From: Chryseobacterium sp. JJR-5R
GTDB taxonomy: Bacteria; Bacteroidota; Bacteroidia; Flavobacteriales; Weeksellaceae
NCBI RefSeq assembly: GCF_034047335.1
Contig: NZ_CP139137.1
Coordinates: 1,922,001-1,986,000, forward strand
DNA length: 64,000 nucleotides
Direction: 5' to 3'
Under the pieces are notes generated by a model. The model searched no databases and had not been told where the DNA came from. It saw nothing but the letters and a program-made list of their open reading frames with translations. The position numbers and the translations under genes are program-made. This document shows positions 44,754 through 53,683 of the stretch, piece after piece. How positions within the stretch are numbered: position 1 is the stretch's first letter; every line of letters starts with the position of its first letter.

Positions 44754-45398
44754 ATGGATACACCTCTTCATTTAACGAACATTATTGTTCATGTTATCAC
44801 CGGGAGCATAGCACTTGCAGTAGGGTTTTTAATCTTATTCAAAATCAAAGGAACACCTCTGCATCAGAAGCTCGGGTATCTTTTCACACTGTGCATGGTG
44901 ATTGTTGTAACCACAGGAGTTTTTGGCGTCATTGTATTTAAAAGGAACCTTTTTCTACTGCTTATTACTATTCTGGCGGGCTATAATACCTATTCGGGTT
45001 TCAGGATCTTAAAGGAAAAAACCAATCGTTTTTATTTGAAAGATCTCGCGGCAATGCTGGCAGCGCTGGCCATAGCAATCATTTTTACATATTATCTTAG
45101 GTTAATCGGTTTTTACTGGGATCCAGTAGTCATTTTTTCAGGGGTCGGATATCTGTTAATGGTTATTTCTTATGATATTCTCCGGTATTGTATTCCGGCG
45201 TCACGATATGGTAATTTGTGGCGTTATGAACATTCAAGTAAAATGATAAGCGCGGTGGGAGCTCTTTTTTCAGCATTTATAGGAACGCTTATGCCGGATT
45301 ATAAACCGTACAGTCAGATTCTTCCTTCATTATTTATGACATTGGTAATGATTTTTTTTAACATTCAGATCTTCATAAGGTTAAAAAGGATAAAGTGA
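44754..45398 (+). CDS. DUF2306-like multi-pass membrane protein
   Basis: 214-residue inner-membrane protein with six to seven hydrophobic segments (about 8-28, 38-60, 66-84, 95-113, 120-142, 163-180, 190-207). Conserved polar residues, including His in NIIVHVITGS, PLHQKLGYLF and RYEHSSKMISA, are of the kind that bind heme or metals in DUF2306-type proteins; the assignment rests on layout and these His residues. Its role is unknown. It lies downstream of the membrane AraC regulator on the same strand. Confidence 0.7.
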   Translation: MDTPLHLTNIIVHVITGSIALAVGFLILFKIKGTPLHQKLGYLFTLCMVIVVTTGVFGVIVFKRNLFLLLITILAGYNTYSGFRILKEKTNRFYLKDLAAMLAALAIAIIFTYYLRLIGFYWDPVVIFSGVGYLLMVISYDILRYCIPASRYGNLWRYEHSSKMISAVGALFSAFIGTLMPDYKPYSQILPSLFMTLVMIFFNIQIFIRLKRIK

Positions 45399-45463
45399 CC
45401 GCCCTGTTTAACTTTGAAACTTATTCATTGCTTTTTACTAATTTTACCCTTTAAAAATATCGA

Positions 45464-45811
45464 ATGAAAATCCCGAAAATAGGATGTGCCTGTGAAAAAC
45501 CCGACTCGAACTATACCGAATACAGAAGCTCTGAACTCGGCATAGACCCTACCAACGGAAGATACGCGGAAGTATCCGTTCAGCAATGTAAGCTCTGCCA
45601 GAGAATATGGATCCGTTATTTTGTAGAATCTGAAAGCTTTTCAAAATCGGGAAGATGGTACAAAGGGATCGTTTCAAAAAAAGACCGCCCGCACATTACC
45701 CCGGAGAATGCTGTTGATTTTCTGGAAAGCCTGGAGTGGTACGTATACGGAGGTTCCTATTTTGAAAGCACGGGAACATTCGGGCAGGGTAAAATGAATG
45801 TAGATTTATAA
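45464..45811 (+). CDS. Conserved hypothetical with Cys-rich pairs
   Basis: 115-residue soluble protein. An N-terminal CACE motif and a later CKLC (around 8-10 and 42-45) are spaced as in a small zinc ribbon. The remainder is rich in aromatic and charged residues (ERIWIRYFVESESF-like region, RWYKGIVSKKDRPHITPENAVDFLESLEWYVYGG shortened here to its theme). No function can be named. It has no visible close operon partner. Confidence 0.65.
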   Translation: MKIPKIGCACEKPDSNYTEYRSSELGIDPTNGRYAEVSVQQCKLCQRIWIRYFVESESFSKSGRWYKGIVSKKDRPHITPENAVDFLESLEWYVYGGSYFESTGTFGQGKMNVDL

Positions 45812-45916
45812 TTTTACGTGATGCAAGGGACATATTTGTCAGAACAGTTTTGCATTCATCATGATTCCTGATCCCTGATGAACGTCAGCCTTTTAAGAAA
45901 TTTTGACGAATCTCAG

Positions 45917-45947
45917 TTGGGCACTTGGTAATTAATCAGTAAATTTG
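45917..45947 (+). promoter_or_regulatory. Promoter of lpdA
   Basis: TTG at 45917-45919, a 20-bp spacer, and TAAATTTG at 45940-45947 match the Bacteroidota consensus. The ATG lies 43 bp downstream. Confidence 0.65.
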
Positions 45948-45990
45948 TAAGCATTAAGAAAGTTAATAATAACAAATTCATAAAAATAAC

Positions 45991-47394
45991 ATGAGTCAAT
46001 TCGATGTTACCGTAATCGGTTCCGGTCCTGGTGGTTATGTTGCTGCAATCCGTGCCGCACAGTTAGGTTTCACAACAGCAATTATTGAAAAATATCCAAC
46101 CTTGGGCGGTACCTGCCTTAATGTAGGATGTATCCCGTCTAAAGCACTGTTGGACAGCTCTGAGCATTTTGAAAATGCCAAGCACAATTTTGCCGGTCAC
46201 GGAATTATTATCAATGAGCCCCGGGCTGATATTGCAAGAATGATCGAACGTAAGAATGAAGTGATCAAGCAAAATACGGACGGAATCAGCTACCTGATGA
46301 ACAAAAACAAAATTACTGTTTTTGAAGGCGTGGGAAGCTTCGAATCTGCCACTCAGATCAAAGTAACGAAAAACGACGGTTCTGCGGAAACCATCGAATC
46401 CAAATATACCATTATCGCTACCGGTTCCAAACCGACTTCTCTGCCTTTTATTACGTTAGACAAAGAAAGAGTAATTACGTCTACGGAAGCTTTGAACCTT
46501 AAGGAAATTCCTAAGCATTTAGTGGTAATCGGCGGCGGGGTGATCGGTCTTGAACTGGGTTCTGTTTACCTGAGACTGGGTGCCCAGGTAACGGTGGTTG
46601 AATTTATGGATAAGATTATCCCTGGAATGGATGGTGCTTTAAGCAAGGAACTTACCAAAGTCCTTAAAAAGCAGGGCATGAAATTCATGCTTTCTACTGC
46701 CGTTTCTGCCGTGGAAAGAAACGGGGATACCGTAAAAATCACAGCCAAAGACAAGAAAGGAGAAGAAGTAACCGTTGAAGGTGATTACTGCCTTGTTTCT
46801 GTAGGAAGAAGGCCTTTCACAGACGGGCTTGGCCTGGAAAAAGCAGGTGTTGAGCTTGATGAAAGGGGCCGGGTGAAAATAAACGACCATCTGCAGACCA
46901 ATGTTTCCAATATCTATGCAATCGGAGATGTGATCAAAGGAGCCATGCTGGCGCATAAAGCGGAAGAAGAAGGTGTTTTCGTAGCTGAAACGCTGGCCGG
47001 GCAGAAACCTCACATCAATTATAATTTAATCCCGGGCGTTGTTTACACATGGCCTGAGGTTGCCGGGGTAGGTAGAACCGAAGAGCAGCTGAAAGAAGAA
47101 GGTGTAGCCTACAAAGTAGGGTCTTTCCCGATGAGAGCATTGGGAAGAAGCCGTGCGAGCGGGGATGTTGACGGACTGGTAAAAATTATTGCCGATGAAA
47201 AAACGGATGAGATATTAGGAATGCACATTATAGGAGCCAGGGCGGCGGATCTTATCGCAGAAGGGGTTATTGCTATGGAATTCCGTGCCAGTGCGGAAGA
47301 TATTGCAAGAAGCTCACATGCGCATCCGACTTATGCAGAAGCGATTAAAGAAGCAGCATTGGATGCTACGGCAAAAAGGCCGATCCATATGTAA
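45991..47394 (+). CDS. lpdA: Dihydrolipoyl dehydrogenase
   Basis: 467-residue FAD-dependent disulfide oxidoreductase, the E3 subunit of the pyruvate, 2-oxoglutarate and branched-chain 2-oxoacid dehydrogenase complexes. N-terminal FAD motif GSGPGGYVAAIRA, redox Cys42 and Cys47 in GGTCLNVGCIPSK, NAD motif GGGVIGLELGSVYLRLG near 180, and the C-terminal catalytic pair His445 and Glu450 in HAHPTYAEAIKEA. It is cytoplasmic and dimeric. No E1 or E2 genes accompany it, so this copy probably serves complexes encoded elsewhere. It has its own promoter and terminator. Confidence 0.94.
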   Translation: MSQFDVTVIGSGPGGYVAAIRAAQLGFTTAIIEKYPTLGGTCLNVGCIPSKALLDSSEHFENAKHNFAGHGIIINEPRADIARMIERKNEVIKQNTDGISYLMNKNKITVFEGVGSFESATQIKVTKNDGSAETIESKYTIIATGSKPTSLPFITLDKERVITSTEALNLKEIPKHLVVIGGGVIGLELGSVYLRLGAQVTVVEFMDKIIPGMDGALSKELTKVLKKQGMKFMLSTAVSAVERNGDTVKITAKDKKGEEVTVEGDYCLVSVGRRPFTDGLGLEKAGVELDERGRVKINDHLQTNVSNIYAIGDVIKGAMLAHKAEEEGVFVAETLAGQKPHINYNLIPGVVYTWPEVAGVGRTEEQLKEEGVAYKVGSFPMRALGRSRASGDVDGLVKIIADEKTDEILGMHIIGARAADLIAEGVIAMEFRASAEDIARSSHAHPTYAEAIKEAALDATAKRPIHM

Positions 47395-47435
47395 GATCTG
47401 ATTAAAAGATTTAATCATTTAAATAGTTAAGAATG

Positions 47436-47457
47436 AAGAGAGGCCTTTGTCTCTCTT
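47436..47457 (+). terminator. Terminator after lpdA
   Basis: AAGAGAG (47436-47442) pairs with CTCTCTT (47451-47457) across GCCTTTGT, followed by a T-run. Confidence 0.8.
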
Positions 47458-47485
47458 TTTTCATATATTCAGTTAAAATTTTTTT

Positions 47486-47971
47486 ATGAAAAGCAGGTTT
47501 TTCCTTTTTTTGATGGTATGTTCCGGGCTAGCATCAGGCCAGGATATAAAACCCATTACAAAAGCGGTTGCAGAGATCAGCCAAATTAAGAATTATAAGG
47601 TTAAAACGGTTCCGAATTCCTATTTTACAGATCAGGGAAAAACCACTGATAACGGGATTGAGCTGAAAGGGTTTTACAGCAACGGACAGCTCAGGAAAAT
47701 GGAGCATTTTGCAGGCCTTTCCGCATGGAATATCGTAACACAATACTTCCTCTCAGAAAAAGGCGAACTGATTTTTGTTTATTCAAAAAAGTACCGGACC
47801 CTGAATGAAAACGGATCCATGAAGAAGCCTGAAAAGATATCGGAAGCACGATATTATTATATTCGTGGCAAGCTTGTGAAAAAGCTTAAAGTTCCTGCTG
47901 AACAGGACCCTGAAACCAATTACCTGTATGAGGCAAAAATACTTGAAGAAGATTTAAGGCGATATAAATAG
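47486..47971 (+). CDS. Secreted protein with MORN-like repeat segment
   Basis: 161-residue exported protein. Residues 1-18 are a signal peptide ending ASGQ. The middle has GFYSNGQLRKMEHFAG, the F-x-x-N-G-x-L-x-x pattern of MORN or YwqK-type repeats, seen once or twice, but too short for a firm assignment. No sorting domain or lipobox. Function unknown. It lies between lpdA and cvfB on the same strand, each with its own promoter. Confidence 0.65.
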   Translation: MKSRFFLFLMVCSGLASGQDIKPITKAVAEISQIKNYKVKTVPNSYFTDQGKTTDNGIELKGFYSNGQLRKMEHFAGLSAWNIVTQYFLSEKGELIFVYSKKYRTLNENGSMKKPEKISEARYYYIRGKLVKKLKVPAEQDPETNYLYEAKILEEDLRRYK

Positions 47972-47972
47972 G

Positions 47973-47999
47973 TTGAAATTTCCAATTTCCGTACCTTTG
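47973..47999 (+). promoter_or_regulatory. Promoter of cvfB
   Basis: TACCTTTG at 47992-47999 matches TAnnTTTG; TTG at 47973-47975 is 16 bp upstream, slightly short. The start codon lies 19 bp downstream. Confidence 0.5.
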
Positions 48000-48018
48000 T
48001 CAGCTAATTTATCATTCA

Positions 48019-48843
48019 ATGCAAATAGGAAAGACACAGACTTTAAAAATTTCAGAAAAAAACAGTTCAGGATGGATTTTGGCCGACGAATCAGGCGAAA
48101 AGGCTTTTCTGCCTAAAATTTTCACTCAGGATGATAAGGAGGTTGATGATGAAATTGAGGTTTTTGTGTACCAGGATGACAGTAAATTAAAAGCCACTAC
48201 AGAAATCCCTTTGGCAGAAATAGGGGAATTTGCCGTAATGAGCTGTGTTCAGAGCCTTCCGAGCGGGGCGTTTATGGATTGGGGGATCATCAAAGATTTA
48301 TTTATCCCTTACAAGCAGCAGAAAACAAAAATCATTGAAGGAAAAAGATATCTGGTTTACCTGTATATTGATGATGAACTCGAACTGATTACCGGGACTA
48401 CGAAATTCAAAAGGAACCCGCAGTACGAAGATCTGCCTTTCGCAAAGGGCGATAAAGTGGAGCTGTTAATGATGAACGAAAGCGAACTGGGCTGGAATGT
48501 GGTGATCAATAAAAAATACATCGGATTGATTTATACTTCTGATGTGTTCAAAAAGCTCTATCCTTTATCCGAAGAAACAGGCTACATAAAGGCCATCCGT
48601 GAAGACGGGAAAATAGATGTTTCCTTACAGCCTGAAGGTTTTGAAAACATTGATGAGTTCAAACAGAAAATCCTGAATAAGCTGGAAGAAAACTACGGTT
48701 TGCTTTACCTTTCAGACAAATCAACCCCCGAAGAGATTAAAGATGAGCTTCAGATGAGCAAGAAGAACTTTAAAAAAGCCATCGGCGGACTGTATAAAGA
48801 TAAGGTGATTGATCTTTCAGAAGATAAGATCAAGTTATTATAA
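48019..48843 (+). CDS. cvfB: CvfB-family S1-like RNA-binding protein
   Basis: 274-residue cytoplasmic protein of the CvfB/YitL family, which has several S1-like OB domains and a C-terminal winged helix. The family's N-terminal QTLKISEKNSSGWILADES and KAFLPKIFTQ segments, the central FMDWGIIKDLFIPYKQQ, and the C-terminal EEIKDELQMSKKNFKKAIGGLYKDKVI are all visible. In Staphylococcus aureus CvfB binds RNA and affects virulence gene expression; in Bacteroidota its role is not known to me. It has its own promoter and ends at a convergent terminator shared with the large surface protein gene. Confidence 0.9.
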   Translation: MQIGKTQTLKISEKNSSGWILADESGEKAFLPKIFTQDDKEVDDEIEVFVYQDDSKLKATTEIPLAEIGEFAVMSCVQSLPSGAFMDWGIIKDLFIPYKQQKTKIIEGKRYLVYLYIDDELELITGTTKFKRNPQYEDLPFAKGDKVELLMMNESELGWNVVINKKYIGLIYTSDVFKKLYPLSEETGYIKAIREDGKIDVSLQPEGFENIDEFKQKILNKLEENYGLLYLSDKSTPEEIKDELQMSKKNFKKAIGGLYKDKVIDLSEDKIKLL

Positions 48844-48860
48844 CAAAATAGATAAAAATA

Positions 48861-48888
48861 AAAACGGGCAGAAAATTCTGCCCGTTTT
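48861..48888. terminator. Bidirectional terminator between cvfB and surface protein gene
   Basis: AAAACGGGCAGAA (48861-48873) pairs with TTCTGCCCGTTTT (48876-48888), followed by TTTATTTG on the plus strand and TTTTATTTTT on the minus strand. Confidence 0.9.
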
Positions 48889-48907
48889 TATTTGTTTGTC
48901 ATTTTGA

Positions 48908-51900
48908 TTATTCCCTGTTCTTAATCAAAAGCCAGCCGGTATACAGCCTTCCGTCTGACACTTTAACCGTGTACCAGTAATTGCCTGTCGGAACCTGTGT
49001 TCCGTTTAACTTTCCGTCCCAGGACATCGGCTTTTTGGTGGTTGCTTCTTTAAATACCGGGAGACCTTTTCTGTCGTAGACATTTACTTCGGTTCCCGGG
49101 TAATTTTCAAGTCCGGCAATTTTCCAGTGGTCGTTATACCCGTCGCCGTTCGGGGTAAAAGCATTCGGGATACTGAAAATCGAGAAACGTTTCTGGCCGA
49201 TGATACACCCGCCTTTGGTTCTCACATATACGGTATATTCGCCTACGGGCAGATTCATGAATACATTTGAATCCTGCCAGGTGAAATTGTCTAAAGAATA
49301 TTCAAAACTTCCTGCCGCAGAAAGAATAACCGTTGCAGTACTGTTGCTGATATGAACAGCTGTAATTTCCGGCAAAGCGGTATAGTTTACCTGAACAGAA
49401 CCTGTATTCTGGCAGCCTAAACTGTTGGTTACCGTCACCGAATAATTCCCCGGTGCAGAAACAGTAACAGACTGGGTGATTTCGCCTGTACTCCACAGGT
49501 AAGATGAATATCCGCTTCCGGCATCCAGGACAACGCTTTTGCCGTTGCAGAAATCAACTTTTTCAGGAAGGTTCACCTTCGGCTTAGGGTTCAGGGTTAA
49601 GTTTAGCCTTACCACTTTAAAACATCCGTCCTGTGTGGAAACTTTCACGTGAATGATGGTGGTGCCGATGTTTAAGCTGTAACCGGAAGGGTTTGCAATG
49701 GCATTTCCTGCATCGTCCGTATACGCAAATGTATAAATACCAGGATTGGCAATAATATCATCCTGATAAGAAGTCAGGTTAACCGTCATTGATCCTCCTG
49801 TGGTACTGTTGCAAAAGATTTCTGAATAATCATTAGCCGGTACATTATTCGCGGAAAGGGTTACGGAAACAGCAAGCTTCTCAGATTCACATGAATTCAG
49901 GGTCTGGGTAACAAAATAAGTAGCACCGTAGACCAACGGAGTGGTTAACGGCAGAAGGTTTCCTGCTGCATCATAGAATTTTAAAGCAGTACCTGTAACG
50001 GCCAGATTCGCTAAAGTCGGATTTGCAGAAGCACAGAAATCCTGAGCTGTATTTCCTGTCGGCTTTGGGGTTTCATTTATCGTAACCTGAATCGAAATGG
50101 TATTACTTTCACATCCATTGATTGTCTGGGAAGCGTAATAAGTCTGCCCGTTTACCAATGGAACGGACGGGGCTAAAAGCATTCCTGCTGTATTATACCA
50201 TTTGATGTTCTGTCCGGTAACCTGAATATCCGGGATCTTAGGATTATTGGTTTTACAAAAAGTCTGCTGCGTATTTGTCGTGGTTGGCAGGGCCGGAGCG
50301 GTTACAGTTACATTTTGGTTTTGTGTTGATGTATTTCCGTTTCCGTCATTATAAGTCCAATGGATAATATATGTTCCCGGAAGCGAATAGGAAAGAGGAT
50401 CTGTTGTTGTGGCTGTAATGGTCCCGGCACAATTATCCGTTGCTGTCGGAATAGCTGAAACAATCGTATGGCAATCTCCTGTTATGTTGGGAAGCGTTGC
50501 TGTATTTGGAATTGGGGGAATGTTATCACCCACAACAACGTTTACGGTAAAACTTCCGTCACAGGCTCCTGAACCTGTAACCTGGCAGGTGTATGTTCCT
50601 GCATTGGCTGCAGTTGCATTTGGAATTGCCGGGTTTTGCTGGGTTGAGGTATATCCGTTTGGTCCTGTCCAGCTGTAAGCTGCTCCGCCTGTCGCATGTA
50701 ATTGCAGGGTTGAATTGGCACAGACAGGAGAGTTGGATGACACAACAGCAGAAGAAGTGCAATCCTGAAATTTAGCGATAAACATATCACTTCCTCCTCC
50801 CGGAGTTTGTTGAAAAGTTCCTGGGGTTGCAATGCCTGATGTATTTCCTCCTGACATTCCGGTTAAATAGATAGCGCCTTCATTATCTTTTATAACTTCA
50901 CCCTGCTGTGTTGCTCCGTTTCCGGTATAATAAGTTCCCCACTCTTTAATATTATTCTGGTTATACTTGATCATAAATGTAGATGTATACGTCGCAGGCA
51001 TTCCCATATAAGCTCCCGGTGTTGAAATATCCGGTTGTCCGTTTGAGTGTAAACCTGTGAAGATAACATTTCCGGACGTATCTGGATAGGCCAAGAGTTG
51101 AAGGCCAACCGGAAAATCAAAATAACTTTTTAAAATGGTATTAGCAGCTAAATTTATTCTCCATATCCCGGGCTGTCCCAAAGGAAAAGCCGTTGTTGAA
51201 TATTTTCCGGGAAGAATTAGTATATCATTCACGATTCTGCCTTTTATCACAAATTCATCTCCGGTATTCCCGTAATAACTTGATCTTAAAATGGTGTTAC
51301 CGGATTTTGAAAGTTTTATATAAATACCGTCTGATCCTCCTCCTTTTACCGGTTGAAAAGCATTTACCATTGGAATATCTGATGATAGAGTGGCACCGAT
51401 TATGTCAAGATGATCAACTGAAGACATAATTTGTAAAATTGAAGTGGAGCCGTCATTTTTGCCGAAATAGGTTGCCCAATCTGTATTTCCGGTAGTTGCA
51501 TTGACAGAGGCTAAAATACCATCAGTATATCCTAACGGTGTGGACTTTGTTGCCTGCATGGCATTTACCGTTGGAAAATCTAAACTGAAAGCGTATCCGC
51601 CGATATATACATGGTTTTGATTGTAAGAAACACTGTAAAGCTTATCCTGACTGCTTGAAACAAACTCTTTTTCAAAAACCAGGCTTCCGTTATTATTAAA
51701 TTTTACCAAAACAATATTGTCATTATAAGCTGCTCTCTGGACGGCTCCTCCTGCATAAATATTAAAGTTTTCATCAAAATCAGCATCCATAAAATAGTCT
51801 GTCATCCCAAAGCCATAATAGGTTCCCCAAAGTTTTTGTCCGTTCTTGGTTACTTTTATCAGAAATGCATCAGTTCCTCCGGCCATATTTTGCTGATAAG

Positions 51901-52819
51901 TACCGGAACTTGCAAAATTATTATAGCTTGTTGTAGATCCGATGAGATAGCCCGTGTTCTGGCTGTCGGTTCTAATCCTCCCATAATCATCACCCGTCCC
52001 CCCAACATGGCTTCCCCAAATTCTCGTAGGAACAGGATCAATAACAATTGTCTTATCAGAAGTATTAATCGGCGCATTAAATCCAAAAGTCTGGTCTCCA
52101 AGGTCTTTAAAAGAAACATCGATGTTTTCTTTTTTATCTGAAGAAATCCAGCTGTTAGGAATATTCTCAAACATTTCACCAAAACGGACTTTCATTAAAA
52201 GCTTGTTATCTTTAACAGAAGTTGGAGCCCCGTTAAATTTCATTTTAATATCTGAAATTTTTCCGCCGGGATTAATGATGAAATTATATTCAACAGGCTT
52301 CAGCGTATCGTCAGGTTTAAAAAAGACCAGATCAATATTCGGATAAATATTTTTATAGGAGATTTTTCTGTAACGGTGAACATCTGTTACACCTTTGGGC
52401 TTGTTTGGAATATTGTAATAATTGTCATAATCCATAGACTTTCCTTGCGCAATAATCTTTACCTCTTTATTTGAGTTAATTAACTCAATGTCAATCCTGT
52501 GAAATTGGTTTTCATAAAGAAATTCATCATAATAATAGTCTTTTGCAACAACCGATTGGTCTTTTCTAAACTTTGATGAATTAGGGTTTACCGTTTTCTT
52601 TGTTTCATATACGTCATAAGAAAATCCGTTTTTTCTCAGCTGAACATTCAATCCCTGAGATAAGAAAAGATATTTGACATCCGGATTTGCTTCTCCTTCC
52701 TGATCGATGATCTGGCCTTTGTTTTCGTAAAAGAAATAATCATTGTTTTGAGAGCTTATTTTTTGTGAGAACAGCAAGCTACAGGAGAATACGGTAAAAA
52801 GAAGCAGGATTTTTTGCAT
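48908..52819 (-). CDS. Large T9SS type B surface protein (DUF7948, SBBP and Ig-like modules)
   Basis: 1303-residue secreted protein. Signal peptide 1-18 (ending LLFSQ). The N-terminal part (YFFYENKGQIIDQEG, VKYLFLSQGLNVQL) resembles the DUF7948 domain, which precedes beta-propeller-like SBBP repeats (GTGDDYGRIRTDSQ, GTYYGFGMTDYFMDADFD, DGILASVNATTGN). An Ig-like PKD/HYR region follows, then two homologous Ig-like modules each starting TFCKTN- or DFCASAN-, and a final C-terminal T9SS type B (gliding-motility-like) sorting domain with PNAFTPNGDGYNDHWKI. It is probably a surface adhesin or enzyme-free scaffold; I cannot name a ligand. A -7 box lies upstream. Confidence 0.87.
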   Translation of the reverse strand: MQKILLLFTVFSCSLLFSQKISSQNNDYFFYENKGQIIDQEGEANPDVKYLFLSQGLNVQLRKNGFSYDVYETKKTVNPNSSKFRKDQSVVAKDYYYDEFLYENQFHRIDIELINSNKEVKIIAQGKSMDYDNYYNIPNKPKGVTDVHRYRKISYKNIYPNIDLVFFKPDDTLKPVEYNFIINPGGKISDIKMKFNGAPTSVKDNKLLMKVRFGEMFENIPNSWISSDKKENIDVSFKDLGDQTFGFNAPINTSDKTIVIDPVPTRIWGSHVGGTGDDYGRIRTDSQNTGYLIGSTTSYNNFASSGTYQQNMAGGTDAFLIKVTKNGQKLWGTYYGFGMTDYFMDADFDENFNIYAGGAVQRAAYNDNIVLVKFNNNGSLVFEKEFVSSSQDKLYSVSYNQNHVYIGGYAFSLDFPTVNAMQATKSTPLGYTDGILASVNATTGNTDWATYFGKNDGSTSILQIMSSVDHLDIIGATLSSDIPMVNAFQPVKGGGSDGIYIKLSKSGNTILRSSYYGNTGDEFVIKGRIVNDILILPGKYSTTAFPLGQPGIWRINLAANTILKSYFDFPVGLQLLAYPDTSGNVIFTGLHSNGQPDISTPGAYMGMPATYTSTFMIKYNQNNIKEWGTYYTGNGATQQGEVIKDNEGAIYLTGMSGGNTSGIATPGTFQQTPGGGSDMFIAKFQDCTSSAVVSSNSPVCANSTLQLHATGGAAYSWTGPNGYTSTQQNPAIPNATAANAGTYTCQVTGSGACDGSFTVNVVVGDNIPPIPNTATLPNITGDCHTIVSAIPTATDNCAGTITATTTDPLSYSLPGTYIIHWTYNDGNGNTSTQNQNVTVTAPALPTTTNTQQTFCKTNNPKIPDIQVTGQNIKWYNTAGMLLAPSVPLVNGQTYYASQTINGCESNTISIQVTINETPKPTGNTAQDFCASANPTLANLAVTGTALKFYDAAGNLLPLTTPLVYGATYFVTQTLNSCESEKLAVSVTLSANNVPANDYSEIFCNSTTGGSMTVNLTSYQDDIIANPGIYTFAYTDDAGNAIANPSGYSLNIGTTIIHVKVSTQDGCFKVVRLNLTLNPKPKVNLPEKVDFCNGKSVVLDAGSGYSSYLWSTGEITQSVTVSAPGNYSVTVTNSLGCQNTGSVQVNYTALPEITAVHISNSTATVILSAAGSFEYSLDNFTWQDSNVFMNLPVGEYTVYVRTKGGCIIGQKRFSIFSIPNAFTPNGDGYNDHWKIAGLENYPGTEVNVYDRKGLPVFKEATTKKPMSWDGKLNGTQVPTGNYWYTVKVSDGRLYTGWLLIKNRE

Positions 52820-52836
52820 CGGTTATTAATTTTCGG

Positions 52837-52844
52837 CAAATATA
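52837..52844 (-). promoter_or_regulatory. -7 box of the large T9SS protein gene
   Basis: Minus-strand TATATTTG matches TAnnTTTG, 17 bp from the start codon. -33 element not clear. Confidence 0.45.
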
Positions 52845-52937
52845 TAAAAACGCTCTGTTTATTATAGATTAAGAACCATTAATCTGATGATAAACTTCTG
52901 AAACATGATTCATCTCATACAATTTTGTTTAATTATT

Positions 52938-52960
52938 TTGTTTAACAATTTTGTCAAAAC
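52938..52960. promoter_or_regulatory. TetR operator site 1 (over -33)
   Basis: 23-bp element starting TTGTTTAACAA and ending TGTCAAAAC. It is repeated 50 bp downstream with differences only in three central bases. It covers the -33 TTG at 52951-52953. Each copy includes two imperfect dyads, TTGTTTAACAA and TTTTGTCAAAA. Confidence 0.6.
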
Positions 52961-52980
52961 ATATGATTGGTTTATATTTG
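52951..52980 (+). promoter_or_regulatory. Promoter of the TetR-tolC-acrAB operon
   Basis: TTG at 52951-52953, a 19-bp spacer, and TATATTTG at 52973-52980 match the Bacteroidota consensus exactly. The TetR ATG lies 20 bp downstream. Confidence 0.7.
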
Positions 52981-52987
52981 CACAAAA

Positions 52988-53010
52988 TTGTTTAACAAAA
53001 ATGTCAAAAC
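52988..53010. promoter_or_regulatory. TetR operator site 2 (over transcription start and start codon)
   Basis: Second copy of the 23-bp element (20 of 23 bases identical to site 1, same orientation). It spans the predicted transcription start and the ATG at 53001. Together with site 1 it brackets the promoter, which fits autorepression. Confidence 0.6.
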
Positions 53011-53594
53011 AAGAAAAAAAAGACCAGACCCAGGAACTGATAAAGGAGACTGCAAAGAATTTATTTTTTGTGCAGGGGAAATTTAACGCCACAACGCAGG
53101 AAATTGCAGATGAAGCCGGCGTAAACAGGACACTGATTAATTATTATTTCAGATCAAGGGATAACCTGATCCAGATTATTTTTGATGAGGCGCACCGGGT
53201 GGAAAAAAAGAAATCTGAAATCATCATGACTTCCGATCTTCCTTTTAAAGCTAAAATAGCACAGTTTATTGAGGGAAGCTTGTCAACAAGCCTTCAATAT
53301 CCTTATCTGGAAACCTATATTGTTTCACAGATCAATAAAGGAAGCTGCCACAAAAGAGATGTGGAAGAAGATGAGCTAAAAAAGCTTTATAAAGATATTG
53401 AAGAGGAAATGGAGCTGGGGAATATAGAAAAAATGGCACCTGTACAGTTTCTGCTGAACATGATCTCACTTCTGGTATTCCCGAGTGCCGTCCGGCCTTT
53501 ATTTTTAGAAAACCTGATGATTACCGATAAAGAGTTCGATAAGATCATTTCAGAACGGAAAGGGATCATTCTCAATATGTTATTCAAAAAATAA
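53001..53594 (+). CDS. TetR/AcrR-family repressor
   Basis: 197-residue dimeric repressor. I start at MSKQEKKDQTQELI; an in-frame ATG 32 codons upstream is not family-like and would include the promoter. The helix-turn-helix is AKNLFFVQGKFNATTQEIADEAGVNRTLINYYFRSRDNLIQIIF (shown here only by its landmarks ATTQEIADEAGVNRTLINYY). The C-terminal 140 residues form the ligand-binding and dimer domain. It heads a four-gene cluster with an RND efflux system, and has repeated sites around its promoter. It probably represses the pump until a toxic compound is bound; the inducer is unknown. Confidence 0.9.
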   Translation: MSKQEKKDQTQELIKETAKNLFFVQGKFNATTQEIADEAGVNRTLINYYFRSRDNLIQIIFDEAHRVEKKKSEIIMTSDLPFKAKIAQFIEGSLSTSLQYPYLETYIVSQINKGSCHKRDVEEDELKKLYKDIEEEMELGNIEKMAPVQFLLNMISLLVFPSAVRPLFLENLMITDKEFDKIISERKGIILNMLFKK

Positions 53595-53683
53595 AAAAGG
53601 TTAAAGTATTTTAAAAAATGATCCGTCATGCAGAAAGCATTGAAGAAGTAAAATTGCATTAAAAAATAAACGAAGTTAAAATT

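Noticed and set aside
45855-45882. TTCATCA/TGATGAA hairpin before lpdA as a terminator
   Set aside because: The 7-bp stem has a 14-nt loop and no T-run on either strand, so I did not list it.
52905-53000. N-terminal extension of the TetR gene
   Set aside because: This part includes the promoter and both operator halves. The ATG at 53001 gives a normal TetR start.
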